This document shows, one piece after another, positions 9,101 to 17,115 of a stretch of 64,000 nucleotides of DNA. Below the pieces are notes generated by a model. The model made no database searches. It was not told the DNA's origin and worked only from the letters and a program-made list of their open reading frames with translations. The number at the start of each line of letters is the position of its first letter. The first letter of the stretch is position 1. Source of the stretch: Lachnospiraceae bacterium (lineage in GTDB: Bacteria > Bacillota > Clostridia > Lachnospirales > Lachnospiraceae); contig JAFXQX010000012.1 in the NCBI GenBank assembly GCA_017526745.1, positions 99,607 to 163,606 of the forward strand. The letters are read 5' to 3'. A program made the translations under genes and the position numbers.

Positions 9101-9199
9101 AATTAGCATATTTTCCCGAGCAAATTAGCATACGAATTAGCATACGGACAAAAATGAGGTCCAAAAGCGGAAAAAATGGCTCCGAAAATTAGCATACGG
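9101..9199 (+). repeat. Four AATTAGCATA direct repeats upstream of the rep gene
   Basis: AATTAGCATA occurs at 9101-9110, 9123-9132, 9135-9144 and 9187-9196, and the last two are followed by CGG. Related copies lie near attR (29813-29849). They could be iterons bound by the adjacent RepA_N-like initiator, or arm-type sites bound by the integrase. The last copy is about 20 nt before the rep start codon, so binding there would also repress rep. The rest of 9004-9218 holds no gene. Confidence 0.75.
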
Positions 9200-9218
9200 A
9201 GTCCGGAAAGGCGCATAA

Positions 9219-9842
9219 ATGGGGAAAAGTTTGCGGTTTTTTTACCTGTACGGTAATGAAGCAGAGAAGTTCCAATTCTATAAAATTCCAAAAACACTTA
9301 TTGTAAATGACTACTTTTCATCGGTATCGACCGATGCAAAGCTCTTATACGCTTTGTTCCTGGACAGGGCTGCACTGTCATGTGCAAACAACTGGATGGA
9401 CAATGAGGGGTGTGTTTATATCCATTATTCAACTGATGCGATCATGGCTGACATGCACTGTGCCAACGGGAAGGTCGCCAAGCTTAAGAAGGAATTATCA
9501 GATATAGGCCTGATAGAGATCAAGAGGATGGGCCAGGGCAGACCGGACCGGATCTATGTAATGAATTTTGAGCCGGTTCTTATTGGAAATCAGGAAGATG
9601 TTCAGGAATCGCATTTCCAGAAGTGTGAAAATCGCATTTCTAGAAATGTGAAAACCGAATCTCATGATATGCGAATATCGCACGCTAATAAGACTAATGA
9701 TAATCAGACTGAGAATAATCATACTGACATCAATCAAACTAAAGAACGATTGTCGAATCGTAAGAACTGGTTTCATCTTTCAAACGAAAGACATTACACG
9801 AAAGAAGACTACGAGGCAATGATGCGTTTGGCAATGACCTGA
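9219..9842 (+). CDS. RepA_N-like replication initiator
   Basis: 207 aa. The N-terminal 110 residues resemble the RepA_N replication-initiator domain of Firmicute plasmids: YLYGNEAEKFQFYKIPKTLI, then DAKLLYALFLDRAALS and NGKVAKLKKELSDIGLIE, a winged-helix pattern, ending QGRPDRIYVMNF. The C-terminal half is Asn/Thr/His-rich and poorly conserved, as is usual for these proteins. GGAAAGG at 9205-9211 supports ATG 9219. It sits directly behind the AATTAGCATA repeats, which may be its origin. A plasmid-like initiator inside an integrated element suggests that the excised circle can replicate. Confidence 0.75.
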   Translation: MGKSLRFFYLYGNEAEKFQFYKIPKTLIVNDYFSSVSTDAKLLYALFLDRAALSCANNWMDNEGCVYIHYSTDAIMADMHCANGKVAKLKKELSDIGLIEIKRMGQGRPDRIYVMNFEPVLIGNQEDVQESHFQKCENRISRNVKTESHDMRISHANKTNDNQTENNHTDINQTKERLSNRKNWFHLSNERHYTKEDYEAMMRLAMT

Positions 9843-9887
9843 TCAGTTGTTTATTTCATATCAGCTTGAAGAGGGAGGTACGAACCG

Positions 9888-10238
9888 ATGAGTGAGAAAA
9901 GATATCGAATAGCAGGCAGTGACAGTGACCTGGCCAGGTCATATCCCGATGTGGCAAAAACGCTGTCGATATCCGGAAGGAACATGTCAAATATCTGCTA
10001 CGGCTGTGTGGCGTTATTTATCAGATGTCTGGGGTTTTGCCCTCAGAGCAGGGAAGAAGTGAAGGAGATGAGTGCCCTGATAAAGACAATAAATGACCAC
10101 AACGTAAGGCCGTGGTTGATCACATCATCCGGAAGTCTCCCTGTCGGGGGAGAAGAGGGCGCATCAAATGTATTTCCATCATCGGAGGATCCGGTCGTTG
10201 GTTGGAGTAATCCGGACATGGAAGAAGAGTTTTATTAA
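9888..10238 (+). CDS. Hypothetical element protein
   Basis: 116 aa, function not recognised. Soluble, no signal peptide or membrane segment. The start is supported by GAGGGAGG about 9 nt before ATG 9888. The N-terminal half (GRNMSNICYGCVALFIRCLG) contains three cysteines and looks folded; the C-terminal third is rich in Gly/Ser/Glu and probably flexible. It lies between the initiator gene and the ParM-like gene in the same direction, 18 nt before the latter, so a role in replication or partition control is possible but is inferred only from position. Confidence 0.6.
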   Translation: MSEKRYRIAGSDSDLARSYPDVAKTLSISGRNMSNICYGCVALFIRCLGFCPQSREEVKEMSALIKTINDHNVRPWLITSSGSLPVGGEEGASNVFPSSEDPVVGWSNPDMEEEFY

Positions 10239-10256
10239 GAAAGAGAGGTATTTGAA

Positions 10257-11261
10257 ATGATCAACACAATTATTGCAGTAGATGCCGGAAAGGCAGAGAC
10301 AAAAACAGTAGTACTTCATGACAAGAAGGATATCGTCAGGGATCATTTTCCTACGGCGATAGGCACGGCAAACGATGGGAGAGTTGATCTTCTTGATGGC
10401 GTTCACACCTTCTCATCAAAGACACTCGGCGAAGCGGGTAAGGAAGTCAGGATCGGTTGCGGAGAGCTTCCGATCAAGTCAGATGATAATTACTCGAAGG
10501 ATACTGATATCAACAGGTTATGCACCCTGTATGCTATCGCACGAAGTGTTCAGCCCGGTGAGACAGTAAATGTCGTGACCGGGTGTCCGCTCTCAATATA
10601 CAGCCGTAAGGAAGAAAGAATGGAGTACGGACGAAACATTGTACCAAATGGTAAGGTTGAATGTGCCATTGACGGAAAACCGATCGAGTTTAACATCGAC
10701 AAACGACTTGTGTGCGCTGAGTCAACCGGGATTCTCACCATGCATCCGGATCTTTTTGCCAAGAAGGAATATGATGCGGCGATCGTTGACATGGGTGGCC
10801 TTAACATGAATATCGCTGCTGTCAACAACGCCAATATCATCATTGAATCCTCACACACATCCAGGCATGGCGGCAGGGAACTTGTACGTGAGATAAGAAG
10901 GGCTCTTATGGATCACGGGATGGAGATCACGGATACACAGATACTTACCTCGATAACGCGCGGATCCGTAAACTATCATGATGATGACCGAAAGGAAGAA
11001 TCTAAGGCGATCATCGGTCAGGCGGTATGTTCATTTATTGATGAGATCGAAAAGACTCTTCGTAACAGCTGGAAGAACTTTGATACACTGGAGCTTTTCT
11101 TCATCGGTGGAACATCGTTTCTCCTGAAGGATTTCCTTACAGAACGTTTTGGCGAGCATGCTCATTTTGAGAAGGATTTTGAGACGTCACGCTATGCAAA
11201 TGCTGAAGGTTTTGCACGCAAGATGTATCAGAAGCTCGCTGAAGGATCCGGCACAAAGTGA
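10257..11261 (+). CDS. ParM/StbA-like actin-fold plasmid segregation ATPase
   Basis: 334 aa. Actin/Hsp70-fold marks: phosphate-1 loop TIIAVDAGKAETKTVVL at the N-terminus, phosphate-2 loop AAIVDMGGLNMNIAAV at about residue 175, and an adenosine-type motif LFFIGGTSFLL near 280. Plasmid ParM proteins form filaments that push plasmid copies apart; partners are a ParR DNA-binding protein and a centromere. No obvious ParR follows; the 116-aa gene just upstream is a possible but unproven partner. AGAGAGG upstream supports ATG 10257. With the initiator gene it indicates a replicating, actively segregated form of this element. Confidence 0.82.
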   Translation: MINTIIAVDAGKAETKTVVLHDKKDIVRDHFPTAIGTANDGRVDLLDGVHTFSSKTLGEAGKEVRIGCGELPIKSDDNYSKDTDINRLCTLYAIARSVQPGETVNVVTGCPLSIYSRKEERMEYGRNIVPNGKVECAIDGKPIEFNIDKRLVCAESTGILTMHPDLFAKKEYDAAIVDMGGLNMNIAAVNNANIIIESSHTSRHGGRELVREIRRALMDHGMEITDTQILTSITRGSVNYHDDDRKEESKAIIGQAVCSFIDEIEKTLRNSWKNFDTLELFFIGGTSFLLKDFLTERFGEHAHFEKDFETSRYANAEGFARKMYQKLAEGSGTK

Positions 11262-11577
11262 TATGACCACTTCGCCAGGGTCCCTGTGGCCGTAACAGCC
11301 GATAACTCAGCAAAAAACGCTTCGTTATCTTCGTTACGACCACGTCTGTAGCTGCCAAGTGGCTGTATCTACCGTTTTTTTTGATTTACATGGCAGCTAC
11401 AGACAAAACCACTACCATCCCCCGCAAATAAGCGGCAGGATCTCCCTCGGATCTTCGTTGGGGATGGTAGGCAAGTTTCGCATTGTGGCAAGCCACAATG
11501 CAAACTTGCCAGTGGGCTTCGCCCCCTTGGAACCCCTTTTTGCACCCCGCCAGGGGATATCAAAGGATGTGATCACA
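11262..11577 (+). other. oriT candidate region with stacked inverted repeats
   Basis: 316 nt without a convincing gene between parM-like and mobC. Inverted repeats: a 14-bp perfect pair GTCTGTAGCTGCCA at 11344-11357 with 11391-11404; CTACCATCCCC at 11412-11422 with 11460-11470; a near-perfect 19-bp hairpin (one bulged C) GGCAAGTTT...GCATTGTGGC at 11470-11489 with 11492-11510; and a small GGGC-TTC-GCCC hairpin at 11514-11524 followed by a C-rich run. Such repeats directly before mobC and the relaxase gene are where transfer origins usually lie. The nick site itself cannot be placed. The frame is open from a GTG at 11359, but the ribosome-binding site supports a start at 11578. Confidence 0.6.
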
Positions 11578-11970
11578 ATGCAACGCGCAAACCGCAAACG
11601 AAACCGGGCCGTCACCGTACGGATGAACGATCGCGAATATGCCCGCATGCAGAAGAAGATAGCCGAGTCCGGGCTGTCCCAGCAGGCATATATCATAAGT
11701 GCGGTCTGCTCGTATCCGATCACATCATCGAATGAGATGGCGGAGCTTAAGAACATAAGCAAGACGTTTTCAGACTTTGAGCGACAGATACGCGGTATGG
11801 CGACGAATGTGAATCAGATGGCTCATGTTGCAAACGGTCAGGGGCAGGTAGCGAGTGAGAAGAAACTGGAAGAGTTGGCGGAACAGATCCGCGATTACCG
11901 GAGGGAGAGTGAGGCTATATGGCAATCAATAAGGTCGTCAATAACGGGGGCTGTTCACACGGAGCCATGA
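11578..11970 (+). CDS. mobC: MobC-family mobilization (relaxosome) protein
   Basis: 130 aa from ATG 11578; AAAGGA at 11562-11567 gives 10-nt spacing, while an in-frame GTG at 11359 would extend it through the inverted repeats and has no support. The N-terminus reads RNRAVTVRMNDREYARMQKK followed by SGLSQQAYI, a ribbon-helix-helix pattern that binds oriT DNA. The rest is helical with the MobC-type segment FERQIRGMATNVNQMAHVAN. It would help the relaxase melt and nick oriT. The 3' end overlaps the relaxase gene by 52 nt in another frame, typical for this gene pair. Confidence 0.85.
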   Translation: MQRANRKRNRAVTVRMNDREYARMQKKIAESGLSQQAYIISAVCSYPITSSNEMAELKNISKTFSDFERQIRGMATNVNQMAHVANGQGQVASEKKLEELAEQIRDYRRESEAIWQSIRSSITGAVHTEP

Positions 11971-13010
11971 GAAATGCCATGGAATATGTTCTGCGGGATA
12001 ACTCGCTTGAGGAAGAGTATGTAGAGATAACCGGGCCGTATAACGGGGAGACTATTAATTATGATGAAGTATACCAGACGTGGCTCGCAGAAAAGAGAAT
12101 GTGGGATAAAGACTCCGGCAGGATGTACGCCCACAATATCATAAGCTTCCATAAGGATGAACAGATAACACCGGAGCAGGTACTTGAGATCAGTCGCCAT
12201 TTTGTTGACAGGTTTTTTCCGGACCACCAGAGCTTGATAGCAGTACACCGGGACAGGGAGCATCTGCATTGTCATATCCTGACAAACAGCGTTTCGTATG
12301 TTGACGGGCATAAACTTCACCAGACGAAGAAAGATCTTGAGATCCAGAAGGAATTCACGAATGATCTCTGCCGGAACCGGGGATTATCGATCGCCGAGAA
12401 AGGACATCACTTTGACGGAAAACCGATCGAACAGGGAGAGATCAGGTCATGGAGTAAAGATAAATACAACCTGCTGATCAATGATACAAAGAACAGTTTT
12501 GTTGCAGACTGCGCCCTGGCAATAATGGATGTGATGTCGAACTGTACCTGCAGGGATGAGTTTATCGCCGGTATGGCTGGACATGGGTGGTCAGTACAGT
12601 GGGAAGACAATCGGAAACATATCGTATTTGAGAACGAGGACGGTGACAAGGTCCGCGACAGCAGGATCGAGAAAACATTTGAAGGGATGGAAGTAAATAA
12701 GGAGGCGCTGATACATGAATTTGAAAGACAGAATGCAATCAGACTCGAGCACTGTGGATTCGAACCGGAACTCGAAGAAGAACGAGAGCCAGAACCGGAA
12801 CACGGAGATGCAGCAGAAGATATCGAGTCTTTCCTCTCAGGTATCGATGCTGAAGAACAAAGTGCAAGCGCAGAAGCAAGAAATAGTCGAGCTGAACGAG
12901 TATATCGTGAAGTTGAGCGAGAGCGACAAGCAATTGAAAGAAGCATACAGCTTGAAATCAGCCGCAGAGGAAGCCATAGCCACGAGCTCGAAATTGGTCT
13001 CGGATTATAA
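11919..13010 (+). CDS. MOBP-type relaxase
   Basis: 363 aa DNA-nicking and strand-transfer enzyme starting mobilization at oriT. The three-His metal motif is clear: H110-R-D112-R-E-H115-L-H117-C-H119, followed by ILTNSVS. A candidate catalytic tyrosine is Y23 in NAMEYVLRDN. The relaxase domain covers about residues 1-240. The C-terminal 90 residues are Glu/Arg-rich and low complexity, and this is exactly the stretch that overlaps the next gene in another frame (12715-13010). No coupling protein or type IV secretion gene is present in the element, so it is mobilizable rather than self-transmissible. Confidence 0.9.
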   Translation: MAINKVVNNGGCSHGAMRNAMEYVLRDNSLEEEYVEITGPYNGETINYDEVYQTWLAEKRMWDKDSGRMYAHNIISFHKDEQITPEQVLEISRHFVDRFFPDHQSLIAVHRDREHLHCHILTNSVSYVDGHKLHQTKKDLEIQKEFTNDLCRNRGLSIAEKGHHFDGKPIEQGEIRSWSKDKYNLLINDTKNSFVADCALAIMDVMSNCTCRDEFIAGMAGHGWSVQWEDNRKHIVFENEDGDKVRDSRIEKTFEGMEVNKEALIHEFERQNAIRLEHCGFEPELEEEREPEPEHGDAAEDIESFLSGIDAEEQSASAEARNSRAERVYREVERERQAIERSIQLEISRRGSHSHELEIGLGL

Positions 13011-13785
13011 AGAGGCACATAAGGAGAGGATGGCTATACTCGATGAACGTGAAGATGCGATAAATAAAAAGGAGGCCAGGGTAAAACAGATAGCAAGTGA
13101 TCAGGAGGCCGAGATATCCAAGAGAGTCAAAAAGGATGTTTCTAAGATAGAAAGCAGACTCCAAAGAGATTATAACGATAGAAAACAGATTCTGGAAATG
13201 TGTGACAAAGAAATGGTAAGAGCGCATCTGGCCGGATATATAACATCGATCGTAGGACTGATCTTTGCAGCGCTAGGCATTCTTGCTTTATCAGAGCCTT
13301 ACCAGAATGAAGCTGAAGAATTCTTTAAAGAACTGGCAAACATAATATGTCCAATAGCAACCGGTCCATATAAAGCTGCTATATTCTTTGCGGGAAAGAT
13401 GTTAAGTGAAGCAGCGAATCCTGCCGGTTATTGGATCATAGGAATACTGTTCATGGTCATTTTTTATGGAATACTGATCACCCTGTTTATACTGCTGTGC
13501 GTGTTTGTGTATAAAAAGATCAAAGAGTGTATGTGGGATGGAATAACGGTTGCGGTGGTGGAATTTGCGGTGTTAGTTCCGATGTTCTTTGCATCGATTC
13601 TCGTAGAATTACCAATAAACCTGTTGCTGTTAAGTTGTATCATATTTATCATATACATGATCATACGTATATACATAGCATGGGACAATGAAGAATCAAA
13701 AAAGGAATTTAACAAGTACTTCATATTTCTCGTATTTTTGATAGTCTGCTTATATTCGATAGTATATTTAGTTGGGCATATATGA
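12715..13785 (+). CDS. Coiled-coil membrane protein nested in the relaxase gene end
   Basis: 356 aa. A strong site AAGGAGG about 9 nt before ATG 12715 supports translation although the first 296 nt overlap the relaxase gene in another frame. Residues about 20-165 are charged and heptad-rich (MLKNKVQAQKQEIVELNEYI; ISKRVKKDVSKIESRL), a predicted coiled coil. Residues about 168-356 hold several membrane segments (GYITSIVGLIFAALGIL; WIIGILFMVIFYGILITLFI; INLLLLSCIIFIIYMIIRIYI; FIFLVFLIVCLYSIVYLV). Its function is unknown. By position it may be a membrane-bound mobilization accessory, comparable in layout to the nested mbe genes of ColE1-type plasmids, but no sequence kinship is claimed. Confidence 0.75.
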   Translation: MNLKDRMQSDSSTVDSNRNSKKNESQNRNTEMQQKISSLSSQVSMLKNKVQAQKQEIVELNEYIVKLSESDKQLKEAYSLKSAAEEAIATSSKLVSDYKEAHKERMAILDEREDAINKKEARVKQIASDQEAEISKRVKKDVSKIESRLQRDYNDRKQILEMCDKEMVRAHLAGYITSIVGLIFAALGILALSEPYQNEAEEFFKELANIICPIATGPYKAAIFFAGKMLSEAANPAGYWIIGILFMVIFYGILITLFILLCVFVYKKIKECMWDGITVAVVEFAVLVPMFFASILVELPINLLLLSCIIFIIYMIIRIYIAWDNEESKKEFNKYFIFLVFLIVCLYSIVYLVGHI

Positions 13786-13908
13786 GAACGAGGGAGATCC
13801 GATTATCAACTTCACATTCTTCCGATTAGAAACCTATCAAGTATCCGATTCAAAATTGATATAAAACATAATAAATCCAGAAAAACTATTTGAGTGAGGA
13901 GGTTCGAT

Positions 13909-14154
13909 ATGATAGACGATAAGGATAGGCCAATATTTGGCAATTTGAGGAAAATGATTGACAGAACTGCAAGAATACAAATATGTGATCATAAGACTGG
14001 ATTCTACAAAGACTATAAATATATAGAAGATGTATCCCACGATTACGATAATAGATTGGTCTTTGGTATTGGTTTGGTAAACAGTGAGTATAATAATCCT
14101 GAAGCATTGAATACGGGAAGATATGCTTATGCTATTGAGATTCGATTGCTATAA
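13909..14154 (+). CDS. Small hypothetical element protein
   Basis: 81 aa, not recognised. GAGGAGG at 13896-13902 places the start at ATG 13909 rather than the in-frame GTG at 13894. Soluble, mixed charge, ending in a hydrophobic ...RYAYAIEIRLL. The surrounding DNA is AT-rich. It stands alone between the mobilization genes and the noncoding stretch before blaI. Confidence 0.5.
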   Translation: MIDDKDRPIFGNLRKMIDRTARIQICDHKTGFYKDYKYIEDVSHDYDNRLVFGIGLVNSEYNNPEALNTGRYAYAIEIRLL

Positions 14155-14390
14155 TTTACTGTTATGATGAGATAGATACTGTCAGGTGGATTGTCCAATA
14201 AAGAACGTGGGGAGCTACACTCCCCACACCCCCAGTCTACCGCCCTACACGGCAAGTCGAAAAGAAGACTTGCCGTTTCGGTTGGTAAAAAGGATAGTTG
14301 TCCGAATTCGATTCATATTATTACAACGCGTATTCTGCAGATCTTCACTAAGGTGACATTGAAATCATCCCATACATGTGTTTGAAACCG
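14155..14390. other. Noncoding region with two hairpins
   Basis: Part of a 310-nt gene-free stretch. GTGGGGAG (14207-14214) pairs with CTCCCCAC (14220-14227), followed by a C-rich run. ACGGCAAGTC (14249-14258) pairs perfectly with GACTTGCCGT (14267-14276). No T run follows either, so they are poor terminators. The GGCAAGT arm and the hairpin-plus-C-run layout recall the oriT candidate at 11470-11530. Nothing else is recognised up to the blaI promoter. Confidence 0.5.
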
Positions 14391-14444
14391 TTGACAATTG
14401 TAGTCTACTGATGTAAACTACAGATAGACGACAATAGTAGACTA
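14391..14444 (+). promoter_or_regulatory. Promoter and dyad operator of the BlaI/BlaR1-like operon
   Basis: TTGACA at 14391-14396, 17-nt spacer, TAAACT at 14414-14419. TAGTCTACT (14401-14409) lies between the boxes and is matched by a perfect inverted copy AGTAGACTA at 14436-14444 downstream of the -10. BlaI/MecI repressors bind dyads containing TACA/TGTA-type half-sites around their promoters, so this is the expected autoregulatory operator for the repressor encoded 20 nt further on. Confidence 0.7.
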
Positions 14445-14464
14445 TTTGTTTAGGGAGGGAAAAT

Positions 14465-14830
14465 ATGCCTACACCTAGAATTAATAACAGCGAATTCAGG
14501 TTTTGCGAGATATTATGGGCAAATGAGCCGATAAGTAGCACGGAACTTGTAAAACTGTGTAAGGATAAGCTCGAATGGAGCAAATCTACCACATATACGA
14601 TAATTAAACGACTTTCTGAGCGTGGTGTCGTAAAGTTTGAGGATAAAACTGTATCATCTCTTGTCAGCAGGGACGATGCATGCAAAGCAGAGAGCATTTC
14701 GGTTGTTGATCGCAACTTTGCTGGTTCACTTCCGGGGTTTGTAGCAACTTTTGTCGGAGGCAGACAGCTTTCCGAAGAGGAACTGGATGAACTACAGGCA
14801 ATAATAGACGGATGCAGGAAGGGTAAATGA
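14465..14830 (+). CDS. BlaI/MecI-family repressor
   Basis: 121 aa. The N-terminal winged helix-turn-helix matches the penicillinase-repressor family: EFRFCEILWANEPISSTELV, then WSKSTTYTIIKRLSERGVV. The C-terminal dimerization part (about 75-121) ends QLSEEELDELQAIIDGCRKGK. In the family the repressor dimer blocks its own operon and is cleaved when the partner M56 receptor detects a signal. GGGAGGG lies just before ATG 14465. It overlaps the receptor gene by 4 nt (ATGA), giving translational coupling. It probably controls the whole downstream set of small genes. Confidence 0.9.
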   Translation: MPTPRINNSEFRFCEILWANEPISSTELVKLCKDKLEWSKSTTYTIIKRLSERGVVKFEDKTVSSLVSRDDACKAESISVVDRNFAGSLPGFVATFVGGRQLSEEELDELQAIIDGCRKGK

Positions 14831-17052
14831 TAGGCGGGATCCTTATTCGATATCTCATCAACTCAATATACGGAGGTGTTTTCATTGCCATAGCCATCTT
14901 GATCAGACTGGCGGCAAAAGACAGAGTACCAAGAAAATATATTTGTATCTTGTGGCTTATAGTAGCCCTTCGGCTTATTGTTCCGGTATCTGTTGAATCT
15001 TCATACGGTGTGCTTCCACAGATTACATTCGGACAGATGAAACCGATAAATATGGTACAGCATTCTTACAGTAATGAACCGGTCATTCAGACATCAGAAT
15101 ATGATGAAGATCAATCTCCAACAGCCGAGGAGATAAGCACAGAGAGTACTATAACAGATGATCAGGATAATGTTGAAAATATAACGGAAACGCCGATTAC
15201 GAATCCGACTGTATCAGCTTTTGCGGATATCTGGCTATTTGGATTTGTGTTGATGCTTGTGTATATGACGGTGGGCATGATACGCACAGGAAAACGGGTT
15301 AGTTTTGCTGTACCGGATATATACCGGATACATATAAATCCTTCCGGAGCGGAAGAAGAAGTTAAAGTGTATACCGCAGAGGATATCAGTGTTCCGTTCC
15401 TGTTTGGGTTCATTAACCCAAAGATATATCTTCCGTATGATCTTATAGAAGAAGACAGGATACACGTTATACGTCACGAGATCGCCCATATCAAGCGCTT
15501 TGATCATATATTGAAACCGGCTTTTTTTGTTGTACTGGCAGTTCATTGGTATAACCCGCTGGTATGGGTGGCTTTTAAACTGTTTTCTACTGATATGGAG
15601 ATAGCCTGCGATGAGGCGGTAGTGGACGGATATGATGCGGATACCAAGAATGATTACATACTTGCGCTCTTATCTGCAGCGGGCAAAAATCATGATATGA
15701 GGATGTTTTCATTGCCATTTGGCAATGCTCCGATTAAGGAGAGGATAAACAGGGTTATAACCTATAAGCGATCCGGATGGGAAATCAGAGTATCGGCAAT
15801 CGTGGTCATTGTTGTTGTTTCAATGATTTTTGCAACAGTTCATGTAAATGCAGGACAGGAAAACACTGTGATCACGGATTATGATCTTGTAATTCCGGTA
15901 ATCGATGAGGATAGCGGCGAAAGATATCTGTTAATACCGTATTATAAAGATTTAACAGCGTATGAGATGGTAGAATCTGACGATACGCTGGAGGCAGAAG
16001 TTAAAGATAAATCGGATCAGTTCTGGTATGAACGCGATTTATCTGATTATACGATAAAAAGAGATGCACCTACGAACCTTGAATATATAGTAAAAAATGG
16101 TGACGCACTTTGGGAAGGGCATGTGTTGCTGCGTAATGACCGTGACAGAAAAAAGTACGATGAACTGGCACAGGATTATTCTGACAGATATACACAAGTA
16201 ATCCCAGATGCCGAAACGGGATACATTTATGCAGCCGAAGAGGTCAAGGGGCTTTCCGAAAGGCATGAGAATGGTTTTCTGTTCCTTCAGACAGGAACGC
16301 TGATGTATATCGATCTGAAGGATCCGCAAGCTTACGGATGGAGACTGGCGCTTACTACGGAAGAGTATATGCGTCTTGAAAAGTGGATGTCAGAGAGCAT
16401 GGATAATGACTTTGATCATACCAATCTTGAGGCTTGGAAGCCTGTGCTTGATAAGCTTGATATCGATTATGGCGCCAACATAGATACAGACAGCAAGCAG
16501 TATAAGGCCGCGTATGATGCCCTGATGGGTGAATCAACTGATTTTCCTCCAAGGGGAATGTCCGTTGAACAGGCACAGGAGCAGTTAAGATATAACATGA
16601 AACAGTTTGACGAAGACGGTGATCCGGTTAGTTTCGGAACAGTTCCGGGAATGCTTGTTACCGAGGAGAATGATAAGGATCGAAGGACGATCATACAGAT
16701 ACCCGATGAAATAAAGCAGATGATGTTCGATCTGAACAAGGAAGAGTTTATTAAGTGGAACGGTATGGGCGGTGACACGCAAAGATCAGATGTGTATCGG
16801 ACTTATCAGGAACAGGCGCCCAAGGATGAAAGACTGAAAGGAACATGGACACTCGGTCAGTACGAGAGAATATACATAGGGTATTTTATAGACGTTGTAA
16901 GGTCTGTGGATCCCGACTGGCAGCCAGGTGATGATTTTGACAGTGATCTGATAAACGGGATTACGAGAGATCAGATAGAAATGTATGTTTATTCGGATGG
17001 ATCGGAGCTTATATATGATCCGCAGCAGTTTATTACCGAATCTGTTGAGTGA
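14827..17052 (+). CDS. BlaR1-like M56 receptor with a novel C-terminal sensor domain
   Basis: 741 aa. The N-terminal half is an M56 membrane metalloprotease: hydrophobic segments near residues 10-30, 38-57 and 135-155, the zinc motif H217-E218-I-A-H221, further hydrophobic stretches, and EIACDEAVV with E263 as third ligand. A last membrane segment (IVVIVVVSMIFATV, about 320-338) should place the C-terminal 400 residues outside the cell. BlaR1 has a penicillin-binding domain there; this protein has none recognised. Instead residues about 540-720 are homologous to nearly the whole protein encoded at 18776-19435, sharing the identical 13-mer RLKGTWTLGQYER (669-681) and an Asp loop FDEDGD (594-599). 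Predicted role: senses an extracellular signal through this domain and cleaves the BlaI-like repressor. Confidence 0.85.
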   Translation: MIGGILIRYLINSIYGGVFIAIAILIRLAAKDRVPRKYICILWLIVALRLIVPVSVESSYGVLPQITFGQMKPINMVQHSYSNEPVIQTSEYDEDQSPTAEEISTESTITDDQDNVENITETPITNPTVSAFADIWLFGFVLMLVYMTVGMIRTGKRVSFAVPDIYRIHINPSGAEEEVKVYTAEDISVPFLFGFINPKIYLPYDLIEEDRIHVIRHEIAHIKRFDHILKPAFFVVLAVHWYNPLVWVAFKLFSTDMEIACDEAVVDGYDADTKNDYILALLSAAGKNHDMRMFSLPFGNAPIKERINRVITYKRSGWEIRVSAIVVIVVVSMIFATVHVNAGQENTVITDYDLVIPVIDEDSGERYLLIPYYKDLTAYEMVESDDTLEAEVKDKSDQFWYERDLSDYTIKRDAPTNLEYIVKNGDALWEGHVLLRNDRDRKKYDELAQDYSDRYTQVIPDAETGYIYAAEEVKGLSERHENGFLFLQTGTLMYIDLKDPQAYGWRLALTTEEYMRLEKWMSESMDNDFDHTNLEAWKPVLDKLDIDYGANIDTDSKQYKAAYDALMGESTDFPPRGMSVEQAQEQLRYNMKQFDEDGDPVSFGTVPGMLVTEENDKDRRTIIQIPDEIKQMMFDLNKEEFIKWNGMGGDTQRSDVYRTYQEQAPKDERLKGTWTLGQYERIYIGYFIDVVRSVDPDWQPGDDFDSDLINGITRDQIEMYVYSDGSELIYDPQQFITESVE

Positions 17053-17115
17053 TCGAAGGCCGGGATATTTAATTGGCATGAGATAAATAATCGGATAAGA
17101 AAGGAGGTGAAGAAG

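Noticed and set aside
9101..9199. CRISPR array
   Set aside because: The repeats are only about 10 bp with irregular spacing of 12-52 bp, and no cas gene is present.
11359..11577. N-terminal extension of MobC from a GTG at 11359
   Set aside because: It would translate through the oriT-like inverted repeats, lacks a ribosome-binding site, and the conserved RHH start fits ATG 11578.
14178..14187. ACTGTCAGGT, identical to the -35-like element of the ECF sigma gene (22876-22885), as a second ECF promoter
   Set aside because: No matching GTATTA-type -10 follows at the right distance, and the next gene has a clear TTGACA promoter; a 10-mer match alone is weak.
14827..17052. Classical beta-lactam sensor BlaR1
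   Set aside because: The M56 half fits, but no SxxK/SxN/KTG penicillin-binding motifs are visible in the C-terminal region and no beta-lactamase gene is in the operon.
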